Below are positions 24,301-35,818 of a stretch of 64,000 nucleotides of DNA, piece after piece (within the stretch, counting starts at the first letter, position 1; each line of letters opens with the position of its first letter). The notes beneath the pieces were generated by a model that was not told the origin of the DNA, ran no database searches, and was given only the letters and a program-made list of their open reading frames with translations. The stretch lies in NCBI GenBank assembly GCA_008694505.1, contig VZDJ01007749.1:7341457-7405456 (forward strand), in the 5' to 3' direction. A program made the position numbers and the translations under genes. Source of the stretch: Cyanoderma ruficeps (lineage: Eukaryota > Chordata > Aves > Passeriformes > Timaliidae).

Positions 24301-26407
24301 CAACGATAAAAAATAAATTAATGCTGTAAATATGGAGGGTCTCTGGTGCAAAGAGGAATTTGAAGGCTCCACCGCAGCACTGATGTCCCCGAAAAAAACT
24401 TAGCCAGGCTTTCAAACATTGCTTTAAGGCCCAAAAGGATGGGCTGGAAAGACTTGCAAACTCCAGTTGATGTACAGAAATTGCTTTCCCTTAGTGGTGG
24501 TATTTGTTGTTAGCACTAGTCGGAAGAGCAGACCATCCACCACGTGTAGGAAAACAGCATTTCTTCTATGTTAGGTGAGAGAGATCTCAGTAACAATAAT
24601 TTTCTGTCACTTCACAACCACTAAACAGGCACTCAGATTTTAAGGCCAGATTGTAACACTGCTAGTCATCCAATTACTCAATTTGATGCATCTGTAGGAA
24701 GCACATCCTGAAAACAGCACCACCTAGAACACCAGAGTTGTAGAAGAAGAAAATTTTAAAATCTTAGGCAACTTCTTACATAAAAGTGCTGTAAACTACA
24801 CAAATGAAAATTAGTTATCAAGAACTGCTATTCTTTTAGCAATAAAATGTGCTGGGGGGCAGAAGCTCCAGGATTCCTTGGAGACCCAAAGTAGTGCAGT
24901 AGAAATAACCATGGACATTGCCAAGTACATATACGAATATAGGTAGTACAGGGGGAAATTTTTACATTTAGTGTAGTCTTCAGTATTTTTCAGATTTTAA
25001 AATCTTAAAAGGTTGTTTAATTTCTACACCCTATGTGTTTGTAAGTATTTATTTTGTTATTGCAACCCTGCACAGTAAGTGACCTATGTCTTTGCGCTTC
25101 TGTCATTCCACATTTTTTTTCCTTATTGATGTGGATTGCAGCGAAGATAAAAAATTTCTTTTCCTGCCTCAGTATCAGGTGCGAAAATAAGAAGTTGGAG
25201 AAAGGTCATAAAATGGTGACAGATATTCTGACATGAGTGGGGAAACTGTTTCACAAGGAAAGATTAAAAAGACTAACTAAGTATGTCTTGGTTAAGTGCT
25301 AAGGACAAACAGGATTGGGTTTGTTTCTGTCATGATCTGAGCTGCTGAGTGGAGCTATCTGGTACAAATTTCAGTCTCTCACTGTTACAAGCAAAGAAAA
25401 AACTTGTGCTGCAAAACTTGGGCCATTGCTGTGATTTGCAGAGTAACAAGGAAGCTATAAACACCCCTATGATGTTTAATGAGTAGGCCCAAGCATTACA
25501 GGAGATGTAATTCCTAATGTTTTACTCTGTGGGGCTCAAATCCTACGGTGCCCGCCAATAATAAGCAGTAACCATTTGGTCAGGTCTGCTGTGTGATGAT
25601 AAAGGCCCTTTCCATGTGCTTGGCATGATTCATCTCTGAATCACGTTGTATTGGAAGGGACACTGTGAGGAGAAGGTCATTAAATAGCACAGACAACAAG
25701 CTCTCTCAGCATGGCAATTACAGCCCTCATTTCCTACAGTACTCACCTTATTGAACATGTCTCACTCGTGGTAGCCTATTTGTCTTGGAAGTATGTCAGA
25801 ATCTTCAGATTAAGTCCTGTAATAGGTTCCAATAAATGACGGCTCTGAATCTTCTTCCCTCAGACTGAATTAACAAGTCACATCTCAATTTTCTCCGCCA
25901 GCATTATCCCAGAGCATTTGTCAGAAAATTTGTTGCCAAACCTCATTTCAAATGACTGTCATTGTCTCCCATCACTCTGGTCTGAATGTTTTCTGTATTG
26001 AAACTGTGGTCTGAGGAATGCTGGGGATATAACCAGACTACAGAATCTTTCCAAACCAGTCGAAGCAGCAGTTACATCCCAGTTTATCATGATGAACTGT
26101 GGCTGAAGAGCAGCAGAGGCACAAGCTGGCATTTTGTGTGTATGGGTCTGAACCTTGGCTAATGAAACAGTCCACACAAAACTTTATCTGTGGGTGCACC
26201 AAGGCCAACATCAGGAAAAAGTCCAACCCAAAAGCATAGAAAGGATGGCGCAGGAATTTGCAATCCTAACTGCTTTTTTTTTTTTCTAAGATTTTAAATA
26301 TGTTAATTTAATTTTTTGGCTGAAAGTTTGAATGTCAACAATACCGGGATAAAGCTCAGTTGTAGCAGTTACTGTGTATTCCTCGTTACAAAAATAGCAG
26401 CAGTAAA
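24301..26407. other. Intergenic, no gene seen
   Basis: Sequence just upstream of the RRP15 CpG island, returning to AT-rich composition. No recognised repeat, exon or RNA gene. It may hold a divergent promoter transcript, which cannot be judged from sequence. Confidence 0.5.
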
Positions 26408-26815
26408 TTCATAGAATCATAGAATGATTGGTCCAGAAGGGACCTTAAAACTCATCCAGTTCCATATCCCTGCCATGGGCAGGGACACCTTCCACTTGAC
26501 CAGGTTGCTGAGACCTCCATCCAACCTGGCCGTGAACATTCCAGGGATGGGGCATCCACAACTTCTCTGGGCTACATGTGCTGCTGCCCCATGACCCTGA
26601 CAATAGAAAATAATCTTCCTAATACCTAATCTAAACTTGCCCTGTGTCAGTTTGAAGCCACTATCCCTTGTGTTATCACTACATACTCATGTAAAAAGTC
26701 CCTCACCAGCTTTCTTCTAAGCCGTTTTAGGTGCTGAGAGGTCCTATAAGGTCTCCCCAGAGCGTTCTCTTTTCCAGGCTGAATAACACCAGCTCTCTTG
26801 GTCTGTCTTTTGAAG
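26408..26815 (-). mobile_element. CR1 LINE fragment, 5'-truncated (copy 1)
   Basis: Begins with TCATAGAATCATAGAAT, the reverse complement of the CR1 3' terminal octamer repeat. It continues with the standard reversed CR1 tail: GGGACCTTAAAACTCATCCAGTTCC, GGACACCTTCCACTTGACCAGGTTGCT and GGGGCATCCACAAC phrases, ending near CCAGGCTGAATAACACCAG. CR1 is the dominant non-LTR retrotransposon of birds and is nearly always 5'-truncated. This copy is diverged by many substitutions and small indels and has no usable coding region. Confidence 0.93.
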
Positions 26816-29800
26816 AGAGAACAAATAAAGACAAAACTTCCCTTTGGTTTCTCTTTGGAGTTGTACGTTCCTGTGTCCTGGTGTGTTCTAGAGTTACAAT
26901 TAATTTGTAGATCCCAACAACAAAGTGACCAACGTCTCCCTAAGTCTGTTGTCAGTTTGTCTCCAGGAAAGAAGTTTGCAGGATATTCTTCAGCACAAAG
27001 GCACAGACTCACAGGGAAATGTGCAATGTGTTTATATAAAGGAGAACAAGGTCAGAGTAATGTACCTGGTGCTTAAGCGAGGCAGTAAAAGCCTTGCACT
27101 ACCCTTAGTTCTTGTGGGAAAGTCTCCACAGACTTGTCTCATTCTATGCAAAGAAGCTCTTGCCTAGGCAGACAAGATTACCCTTCCTAAAAAGTTCAGT
27201 CATGCTGCAATTCTTGGCTGTGATCTTCATCCCAGAGTGGAGCTTCTCGATACCCTGGGTGCAGGGCACCAAAAGCCTTTAATATAGGACTCCAGTTTTG
27301 GCTTAACTGGATGGATGTGGAAGTAAATGTCGATACCCACTGCCTCCAATAGCCTTTGGATGAAATTCTTTATGCTTAAATTTCACTAGAATAGAAATGA
27401 AAAAATAATATGATGATTACAAACGTAGCCCTTTGTTCTGTGCTAGAAATTCTTACTGTGAAAATGGAGAATTGTAACAACCCTCATACGTTCATGTGCC
27501 ACTATCTTCAGCTTCCCAGGATCTGAGCCCATATTATCCCAGCTGAACCCTAAATGTTTTGGATCTTTCCAGCTGTTTTTTCTTTTCCAGCTTTCTCCTA
27601 TGGCTGCTACACTCTCTTCCCTTTCTGAACAAATTGCCTTGACTCACACATATGCCCTGAATAATTGCCCTTTCTGTTCCAATGAAGACTGAATTCCAAG
27701 CCAGTATAATAAAGTTTAAAATCTTTGCCACTTTTGTAGGTCATATTCATAGCCTGATTCCTGCACTTAGAGAGATCAATAACACCAGATAGGAGATGAG
27801 CATGATAAAGCTCTCCTGTGCCCCAAGATTTAAACATGTTTATTCTCATTTCCATTTCTTTGGTTTAGCTGATGCCATGTTTTCCCCTCAGCTCTGCAGG
27901 GTATTTGCAGATGAAGAAGAAAAAGAGCAGTTCATGAGTAAATCACAGAATACTGTGCTGTCATATAATAACTACTGCTCTAATCTCATATTCAATAAAA
28001 CTCATATAAACTGACATTTAATAAATCATAATAAAGTACTACCTGGTCCTCTGCAAATGTTTTACCTCATGAAAGTTCTAGTCCAGTTCCCAGCAAGGTC
28101 AGGTGGAAACTTTCTATCTCTTTCTATGTGAATTCATTTGATCCCTTCACAAACACCAGTGCAGTAAATCGTAATGTTTTTAGGAGGGAGACACAGAGTG
28201 GTAAGTACAACATGTGCAAACCTTTATGCCTGTAATTTTAAACATAGACATGTTCCTGGACTTAGCAGAATGCCTATGCAACTGTTAGCTACCTCAGCAA
28301 TGACAAACATAGAAAAGACAAGACCTCTTGTGTACATAAAAATAACCCCAAGCTGAGAATCATGGACTGAAAAATGATTCTAAAAAGAAATTGTGAAATC
28401 TTGCCCACTGAATGCAATAGGTTTGCACCCTATGTATGCATGAGCTGATGCTGGATATTCTTAAATCTGTGATTTCTGAACTTAAAGTGTTTGAATTTGA
28501 AACTGTCCCTATTATTTGACAATTTATTCTGCATTTGGTTGTTGATTATTATGTATCAGCTTTCAACCAATACCACAGTGCCATTTGAAAAACAGCTTCC
28601 GAGTTTAAGAGACATGTAAATTTATGTGCCATGTTGAGGAGCAATTATTATTTTCTCCCTCATCAATATAAGAAAATGAAAAAGAGATAAAAGGACTTAA
28701 TTTACCTAATATGTACCTAAATCTTAAATTTTTCTGTGTTTCTTCTTCCCTAACTCCATTCATTCATTTATTCACACTCAATAATCATTCTTATTCCTAT
28801 AATTCACAGGAATAAATTATGGTAGTGATGTATTACCTGACATAATCAAGTTCAGAACATGAACCAACTGGAATTTTAGGAATTCATGTCAGATTTTTTC
28901 CATTTTGTCAATACCTGCATCACAGGAGCTACAATGAGCAACTGAGAAAAAGAGCTTGTCTCCAAAAATGTGGGTTTATGTCCTGAATAGATTTTAAATG
29001 TTCAAGGACTTATCAAGGACGTCAGTTGGGAGAACAAGATGATCAATGAATGTTGTATCCAAGTCTTTAAGGCTTTAAGGATGGAGATTTTAACATTTAA
29101 ATTATTGTCAGCTATGTTCATCACGGCTGATAATTTTTGAGGTTTCTCAGTAATCATTTGTAAAGAGAAGAACCAACTTGCATGTATGAAAAATCAGAAA
29201 AGCTTAGGTAAGCTCAGAAAGTTGCTCCTACTCCCTGGGAATCACAGAAGAGATTGTGGCTTGAGCCTGTCTTTAGTAGAAGAAAATCCAAATGCCTGTT
29301 GTAATTAAGTTATAATTAAACAACTGTAGTTGTAGTTGTAGTTGTACGAGTTGTAATTAAACCTCCAAGTGGGACAAGGGTGCCAGAATAGTGACTTGGC
29401 TTGTATGCACTGAGGGTTGTGCAGGGACACAAGTTATAAAGCAACAAAATGCAGAGAAAGATAATTCTGTAAGGTGACTAATGAGAAATAGTTTCCTACT
29501 ACACAATAATCTCAGGGAGGTTTATATATCTTTTTAGTTGAAAGGTTTATGTATCTGTCACCTAAATATTTTTATATTATGCTTAATTATTACCTCAAAT
29601 AGTAAAATGTTCCAGATCTACTGTGTTCATTATTATAACAGTCTTCACAAAACTACTTGAAGCCTCACTGTAGTGATTTCACATTGGCCATAAAAGTCAT
29701 TATAAAATAGAGATGCAGAAGGGTTAGCCAAAAACAGTATTGTAACTGCAAAGCAAAATCTGTAATGGGATAATTGAGGAGGTTGAGATAATACCCTTGT

Positions 29801-32310
29801 GCAATGGTGTAAGATCAAAAGAAAAATCATGTTAAACTAGCTCAAAATTTTAATTTTTTTTTTTTTTTAACCCTAAGACAGGAAAATTCTGGGCTTTAGC
29901 TGGACTGGACCTTTACTTCAAACTTGTTTGCAAAAAATCAGCAAGTGCATGAATTCTTGCACTTCATTTAATACCAGATTTTGATACATGTCCCTTCAAT
30001 ACCACCTGACACATAAGTTAACAAGTTACCAATCAGTAAAAAAAAACCAAACCTGAACAACCAAATAAAATCCAGCTTCAAAAAAGTTCTAAACTCCTCT
30101 TCAGCAAGACTTTTATACCTGTGACCTCTCAGCATATAACATCTCTCCATGAGTTCTTAAAACATGCTTACTAAGCCTGTGTGTAATCACCTTGATGAAG
30201 CCTGAATACGAGGTTGCAGGCACAAGAGCTGTTACTGGGGTGTGCTACTTGCATCCAATTGCTGATGAAAAACCATAATTCTCATATCAGCAAATATTTT
30301 GTAAAATCATTAAGTTGTTGTTTTGTTTGTTTGTTTTTTTTTCCTCCTGACAACTGAAGCGCAATGGGAATCGGTTTACAACTGGTCTCCTGTCATACTC
30401 GATTTTCAAGTAATGGTATGCTTTTAGGAACCTGAACTTTCCTGGAAGTAAGGTCACAGGGACACTTTAGATGTACGAAACTTTGCATTCAGATGTATTG
30501 CTGCAAAGTAATTTACTCTTAAAAATCAATTTGTCCCCCTCCTCCACTCCCTTCTCCTCACAGTGAAAATCATCTACAAATCAGTGAATTCAGTTACTAC
30601 TTCTTCGGTTGAATGAGAACTTGGCCAACAATCGTAGTTAAGACTCATTTAAGTGAGGTGAGCTGTATCAAGAGTCTTACCAGGCCTGGGTCATATTTAG
30701 GGGGACCTAATGCCTGTGTTTAGATATGTTGAATTAAAGTTAAAGGAAGAGGTGGCTCTATCAAGCCAGATGCCCATTCTGTTAAGAAACTTGCTGAAGA
30801 GATTCATCATCCAGTCTGTCTTCATCAAGTTTTCCTGTGTTCTAACAGCAGGCACTCTCCCAATTGACATTATTTTTCAAAGTGTTTTAGGAATCTTTCA
30901 TCTTTAGTAAAAGACAATTGAATAAATTTGTGGATCCCCCAAATTCAGTATCAGATCTCTCACTGTGTTCAGGCAAAATAGAGTTACCATATTTTTGTTG
31001 CCTGTGCAAAATCATAATTACTACTCATGGTTTGTTAAGTTCATTTTCTTGCCTATACATTTCTAGTGATGTACCTTAATGGTGGAATTGCTAACGGACA
31101 AACCTGTTATAGAAGTACTCTTTCAGCTTTCATCTGAATGCTGACATTAACTAAAGTCAAATCCCTTTTTTTTTTTACTCATGCCCCAACAGAAATAATT
31201 ATTGCAAGTGAAATCCCTGAATTTCTTTTCATGCAGTGAGTTTGGATGTTTGGAATAGATCTGTGGAAATTATTGAAAGAACTTGGAATCAGAGAAATAA
31301 GCTTTACTTTTAAATTCAAAAGCATTTAGTTTTGTAAATATTCTTGGGTTTGTTGTGAGAGTAAGTCCTGTGGAGTAAATCAGGCTCATGGGGCTGTTCA
31401 GCCTCCTTGCCTGAGTGAACCTCCCTGTGCTGGCAGGATCTTCATTTGTCCTGCAGGAATGGGGCCGCCTGGGGTCCCTTGGTGGCAGCAGGAAAAACTA
31501 CTGGCCTTTCTAAATAAGGACAAAATATTTATCCAGATTTTGGGTTTGTGAAGAGCCAGAGCAGAGGATTTGTGGTGATCTTAACTAATAATCGGACAGG
31601 CTGCAGAGTTTTATATAACAGTAACTATTCAAGTTGCCTGTCTTCATTGTTGGATTTCATTTCTGTCTCACTATTGTCTTTTAAAAGAAAAAAGGTGGTG
31701 GTAATGTGATGTGGGAGAAAGACTAGAAATCTGGCAGAAGGATATTACATCTATTTGGGGTTATTTTTGTGGTTTTTCGGGAGGGTTGGTTTGGGTTTTT
31801 TCTGTTGTTGTTGAGTTTTGTGTGCTTTTTTTGCATTGTTTGGAGATAATCTGGGCTCTGTCAACCTGGTTTTTCAGGTGTGAAGATTCACAGCTCTAGG
31901 AAGAGCCAAAATAGGATGTGTGTGTCCATTGCTACTCAGAACCAGACCCAAGGTTATAGTACTGTTGATTGCGATGAAAGAAACATACCCAAGTCTGAGA
32001 AGACAAATGTGAATCCTACATACATGTGTGAGTTTCTAATGATGCTCTTTCTGCCTTTAGAAGAAAATGTTTCTGTTTATCTTTAATAGAAATCCATTGT
32101 GTGTAGCTGTGTAATGGAATCTCTCATTTTTTATTTGCATCTGTTAGCTTTTTATTGCAAATAGGGCTCTAAATCTTACTTTAGAAATGAGTATTGCACT
32201 ATATGTCAGTGCATGTGCAAAGGAAGCCATTAATAATGTTCGTTATGAAAACCTGATCATAAGTGTTTTTAGTCCATTAGCCATTCAGTTTTATTTATGT
32301 CCTCTTTCAG
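26816..32310. other. Intergenic, no gene seen
   Basis: AT-rich unique-looking sequence. Minor features are a TAG-TTG-rich short repeat near 29325-29350 and a T run near 29850-29868. No exon with family similarity and no further CR1 copy was recognised. Confidence 0.5.
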
Positions 32311-32439
32311 GAAGAATTTGAAGCCAGAATTCAAAAGATGAAGTTTGGAAAAGGAGCCACATATGAGGTCATAAAAAGTTGTCACTTTCAGGATGCTAGA
32401 AAATTCTTTTCTTTCTGCAAGGTTTTCAATAACCTTTAG
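32311..32439 (+). other. Exon-like segment of unknown identity (plus strand)
   Basis: A strong pyrimidine tract ending CCTCTTTCAG is followed by 42 open codons beginning EEFEARIQKMKFGKG and ending at a TAG (32437-32439). Composition is protein-like and charged. Possible donors (GAG|GTCATA at 32368, CAAG|GTTTTC at 32420) are weak. No family is recognised. It could be a terminal exon, a lncRNA exon, or chance. Confidence 0.2.
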
Positions 32440-33429
32440 AAAGACAAATGAGTATTCATCATGTACTGCTTTGCCATCATTAAATTACAGTGCTTTTAGG
32501 AAACAAAACTCTGGCAAAGCAAGCCAAAGTAATCTGCTAATTTCACAAAATTAGAATATATCACACTTCCTCGAGCTGTTTAAATGTACTGCAGGTAGCA
32601 GCTCTCTCAGAGTCTTAGTCCCTTCCCCTCAAGGCTTAAATGATGTAACTTTATTCCTGACTATTTGTCCTGACTGCCAAAGTGTGTAGCTTTTTGATCT
32701 CTTTTAGGATAGAAAACTTTTAAAATAGAATACTGGAAAAATGGGTAGCCAACAACCCATCTTCATGGACTTCAACTGACCTGCATTTTTTATATGTATC
32801 ACTGAAAAAAATTAGGCCCTAGCTCTAAAATGTCCTGTGGTCCTATTTTCAGCAGACACCCTCAGGAATAAAATATTGTTCTAAAAAAATCCTCATGAGC
32901 TCAGTAAAAGCATAATCATATTGAAAAAGGAAAAGACTTCCTCTCTCTCAAACAGCCATTCAATTTCTCTTGCATTTCTTTTCTTTCTAAAATACTGTGG
33001 CAATTGCATGATTTATAAATATAAAACTGTAGTTGCTATTTTATCTGAAAGTGAAATCACCTTGTACCTTTGAGCTTGGAAAAAATAAAAAAGGTTTCTT
33101 ATGATTTCCTTGGAATATAGCTACTGTCAGCTCCAGAGATTTCTCGTGTATGTTTACTGTTTTAATGTACCCCTGAAGCTATGGCTTGATCCTGTTGCAT
33201 TTAGAAGTTGTGTTTGGGATTTGAAATGCCAGCAGAGGAGCTGCTCTCAATGCATCACCACTGCCACAGGTAGCAGTGGCTGTGGCAGTCACTTCCAGGG
33301 GCTGCTGCTGTTCATATTTCACCAAAGCCTCTGGAAAAGAGGCTGCGTGAGAAATAGGGCACCGTAAAAAAGGAATGATCTCGCCTAATCTGTCTTCATC
33401 TTTGGCTAACATAGTGTGAGGCAAGTTGA

Positions 33430-34400
33430 TTGTGTATGATACAAATTATTTCATGATGTATAGGGAGAGTTTTCTTCCTATGATTTGCATTAAAATGCGG
33501 TTGTTAACCCGATGTGATAATTTGGCATTCAGTGGTTTTCGATCGCTTAACGCTGAAAGGCTGAAGTGGTTTTTGCATGAAGAATAGGTCGCTAACTTCT
33601 GAATTAATTTCTGTAGGAGACAATATGGATGCAATGTTTTGAAAGCTTAATTTAGATTCAAATTAATGTGAAGACAAGCTCCTTGAGTCACCTAGTCTTT
33701 CTCTGTGGAATCATTTCTAATTGAATGTTAAGATCAAAGTTTAAGTTTATAAGAAAGAAAAACAAGTGCAGATAAATAGTTATTATCTGACATCCTTATG
33801 AAAATTCATGACCTGCTGCTTTATCAGAGACCTTTTAAGAATTCTAATTGTGAAGTATGCATGACTATTAAATGGCTAGAGCACTTCAGTCTCTTGATAA
33901 GAAGCGAGTTAAATAATTGTCCTGTTTAACTTGTGCTTGTTAACCTTTAAGGTCAACTAGTTTGAACATACGTTTAATGAAATCCTGGAGCCAGAATTTA
34001 TGATACTGCTGCTGAATGTTAAATTGGACAATTTACATAAGCAGGACATTAACCTTCTGAGCACTAAATAGCATTTTAGCACTTAGCCGCTGGGGACAAT
34101 AAGGGACATGTTCTATATATTTGTGATTAGCTTGCCTGGAAACTCTCATGATGACCAATTGGCCTACCAAGTTTAGCAGCATAATTAAATGAATGGACTC
34201 AGCCTAAGTAAATTATCAGTGCTGTGTACAGTATATCATTATAGTCCTAAGGAAAAAAAAAAGATATGAATAATTTAATATTACATTACTAATTTATCAA
34301 TGCTAAGTGACTGTGAGGAGGCTCTTTGTAATTCGTTGTTTTAAATTTGATATTTGATTTACTGCTGGTGTGATTAAACTTGAACCTACTTCATTTCTTT
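33430..34400. promoter_or_regulatory. Candidate conserved non-coding enhancer block
   Basis: A long non-coding stretch, mostly without simple repeats, dense in developmental transcription-factor motifs. It has an AP-1-like TTGAGTCACC near 33683, a TCF/LEF core ATCAAAG at 33733-33739, and two oppositely oriented GATA sites at 33770-33775 and 33783-33788. Homeodomain-type cores such as CATAATTAAATGAATGG lie near 34180. Composition and motif texture resemble vertebrate conserved non-coding elements in the deserts flanking developmental genes such as TGFB2. Conservation itself cannot be seen here. Confidence 0.35.
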
Positions 34401-34530
34401 ATCAGAAATTTATGGTAAGAGTAGACTTTTTTTCTCAGGGTAATGGATGTTTTTTTCATTTTCTCCAGCTTTAACGATAGCAGCAAATACAAAGTATTAC
34501 ATATTGCCAAACTTGTAATTAAACAATTTG

Positions 34531-34980
34531 TCATAAGAAGACGTGTGTGTCATCTTTTGGCTGGCAGATCTTGTAGCAGATAAGGGCAGCAGACCTGGAA
34601 TTGTCAGTGCTCTGAGCTGCAGGAGCAGAGGGATAGCAGCAGTAGCAGCTTAGGGTGTGCTTTTCTCCCTGAGCTGAAAGATGGAGCAGGATGTCCATGC
34701 TCTGTCCACCCAGCTCCTCTCTTGCAGCAATGAAAGGCCACGGATTGCAAACAAGCAATGTGGATTTTTTGGGACAGGTACCATACTTGTTAGAACAATT
34801 ATGATTTTTGGTGATGATGCCTCTTTGTCTTGTGTTAGTTGGTGCTGCACAAACATCAATAAGGACATGTTTTGAAGGGCAAGGTGGGATTTGAGCTGTT
34901 TGCTCAGTTGTTTTTTGGCAGTGAGGTTCCTCCAGGTGGGTGTTACCTGTGGTCATTGCTCCACTGCTGTTCAGGCCCAC
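34531..34980 (-). other. Unrecognised open frame of 149 codons
   Basis: One of the longest intergenic frames in the window, ATG to stop. The translation is Cys-, Thr- and Ser-rich with clusters such as NHNCSNKYGTCPKK, and no family is recognised. It lies in a locally GC-richer patch (34.5-35.6 kb) just left of a SINE, so it may be part of an old decayed element. It may equally be chance: plus-strand frames overlap it and there is no supporting splice or promoter signal. Confidence 0.12.
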
Positions 34981-35687
34981 ACCTGCAAGGCCACTGACTC
35001 ATGTGCAGGTGCTGCATCTTCAGCCCAGCCCATCACCTCTGCCCCAGAGGTTACCCTTGGTCATCAGAGATAGGAATGGGGCTTGTGTTCCAGGAACTGG
35101 AGCCAAGGAGGACAGGATGGAGCTGACTGCCATTTCTGATAGTTGCTGCACTGCCTGTGGACTGGAAAGTGCAGGATTTGCAGATGTTGCTGCCCAAAGG
35201 CATTGCCACCGGTAAATGTTGTGTTACAGTCCTGAAAAAAGGACACTGACTTATGGCACTCTTGACTGAACAAAAGGACCAAGACACTGATGGGCATATA
35301 GTAAATTGATAACTCATGGATGTTTCAACACAGAGAGAAAATAGCCCGGAGATGCAGCTCTGGAACTGCACAATAAAACTGTCAGGAAGATGTGATGGCC
35401 TTGCTGTCCTTCCCTTATGGGATGGAGCAAGGGAGTTTGCTGAGCTCTGCTCTGTGTGCTCTGTGGAGATTGCTGAGGGTGCTGGAGAGGCTGAGCAATG
35501 CCAGCAAGCTCAGGCTGTGTGTGTGTCAGTGCTGTTGGGGAAGAAGCACTCAAAAACAGATTTTCTGGCACCTCAGTGTCCTATTTCAAGTTGTGCACTG
35601 ACTGGTTTCTTCCCCTATATTGAGTATTAGTCTTTCTGTTCATGTGGCAGAGGGGTGTCAGTTTGACCCAGTGGTGAATTCTCTGCT

Positions 35688-35818
35688 GGATGGCTGTAAT
35701 ATGGTTGCTTAGAGCTAATAATGCGAAGGTTGTGGGTTTGATCCTAGTATGGGCCATTCACTTATGAGTTGGACTTGATGATTCTTGTGGATCCCTTCCA
35801 GCTCAGAACACTCTGTGC
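35688..35818 (+). mobile_element. tRNA-Ile-headed SINE with CR1-like tail (TguSINE1 type)
   Basis: The head matches tRNA-Ile: GCTAATAATGCGAAGGTTGTGG includes the anticodon-loop region, followed by a pol III B box GGTTTGATCC at 35735-35744 and a tRNA-like end GTATGGGCCA. About six bases are missing from the D-arm region. The tail GAGTTGGACTTGATGATTC...GGATCCCTTCCAGCTCAGAAC is the CR1 3' end pattern. This head-plus-tail design is that of the passerine TguSINE1 family, mobilised by CR1. The copy is old and its A box is degraded. Family name from knowledge; structure seen directly. Confidence 0.8.

Noticed and set aside
23550..24316. Long plus-strand frames (174 and 181 codons) opposite RRP15 exon 1
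   Set aside because: They lie in the CpG island, where stop codons are rare; they are Pro/Arg/Ala-rich and have no family similarity. RRP15 exon 1 explains the region on the other strand.
26647..27012. 121-codon minus-strand frame overlapping CR1 copy 1
   Set aside because: It runs through the truncated CR1 tail and into flank; it has no reverse-transcriptase motif and is not a gene.
35700..35755. Possible tRNA-Ile gene
   Set aside because: B box and anticodon-region similarity are present, but the D arm is deleted and a CR1 tail follows directly, so it is a SINE head.
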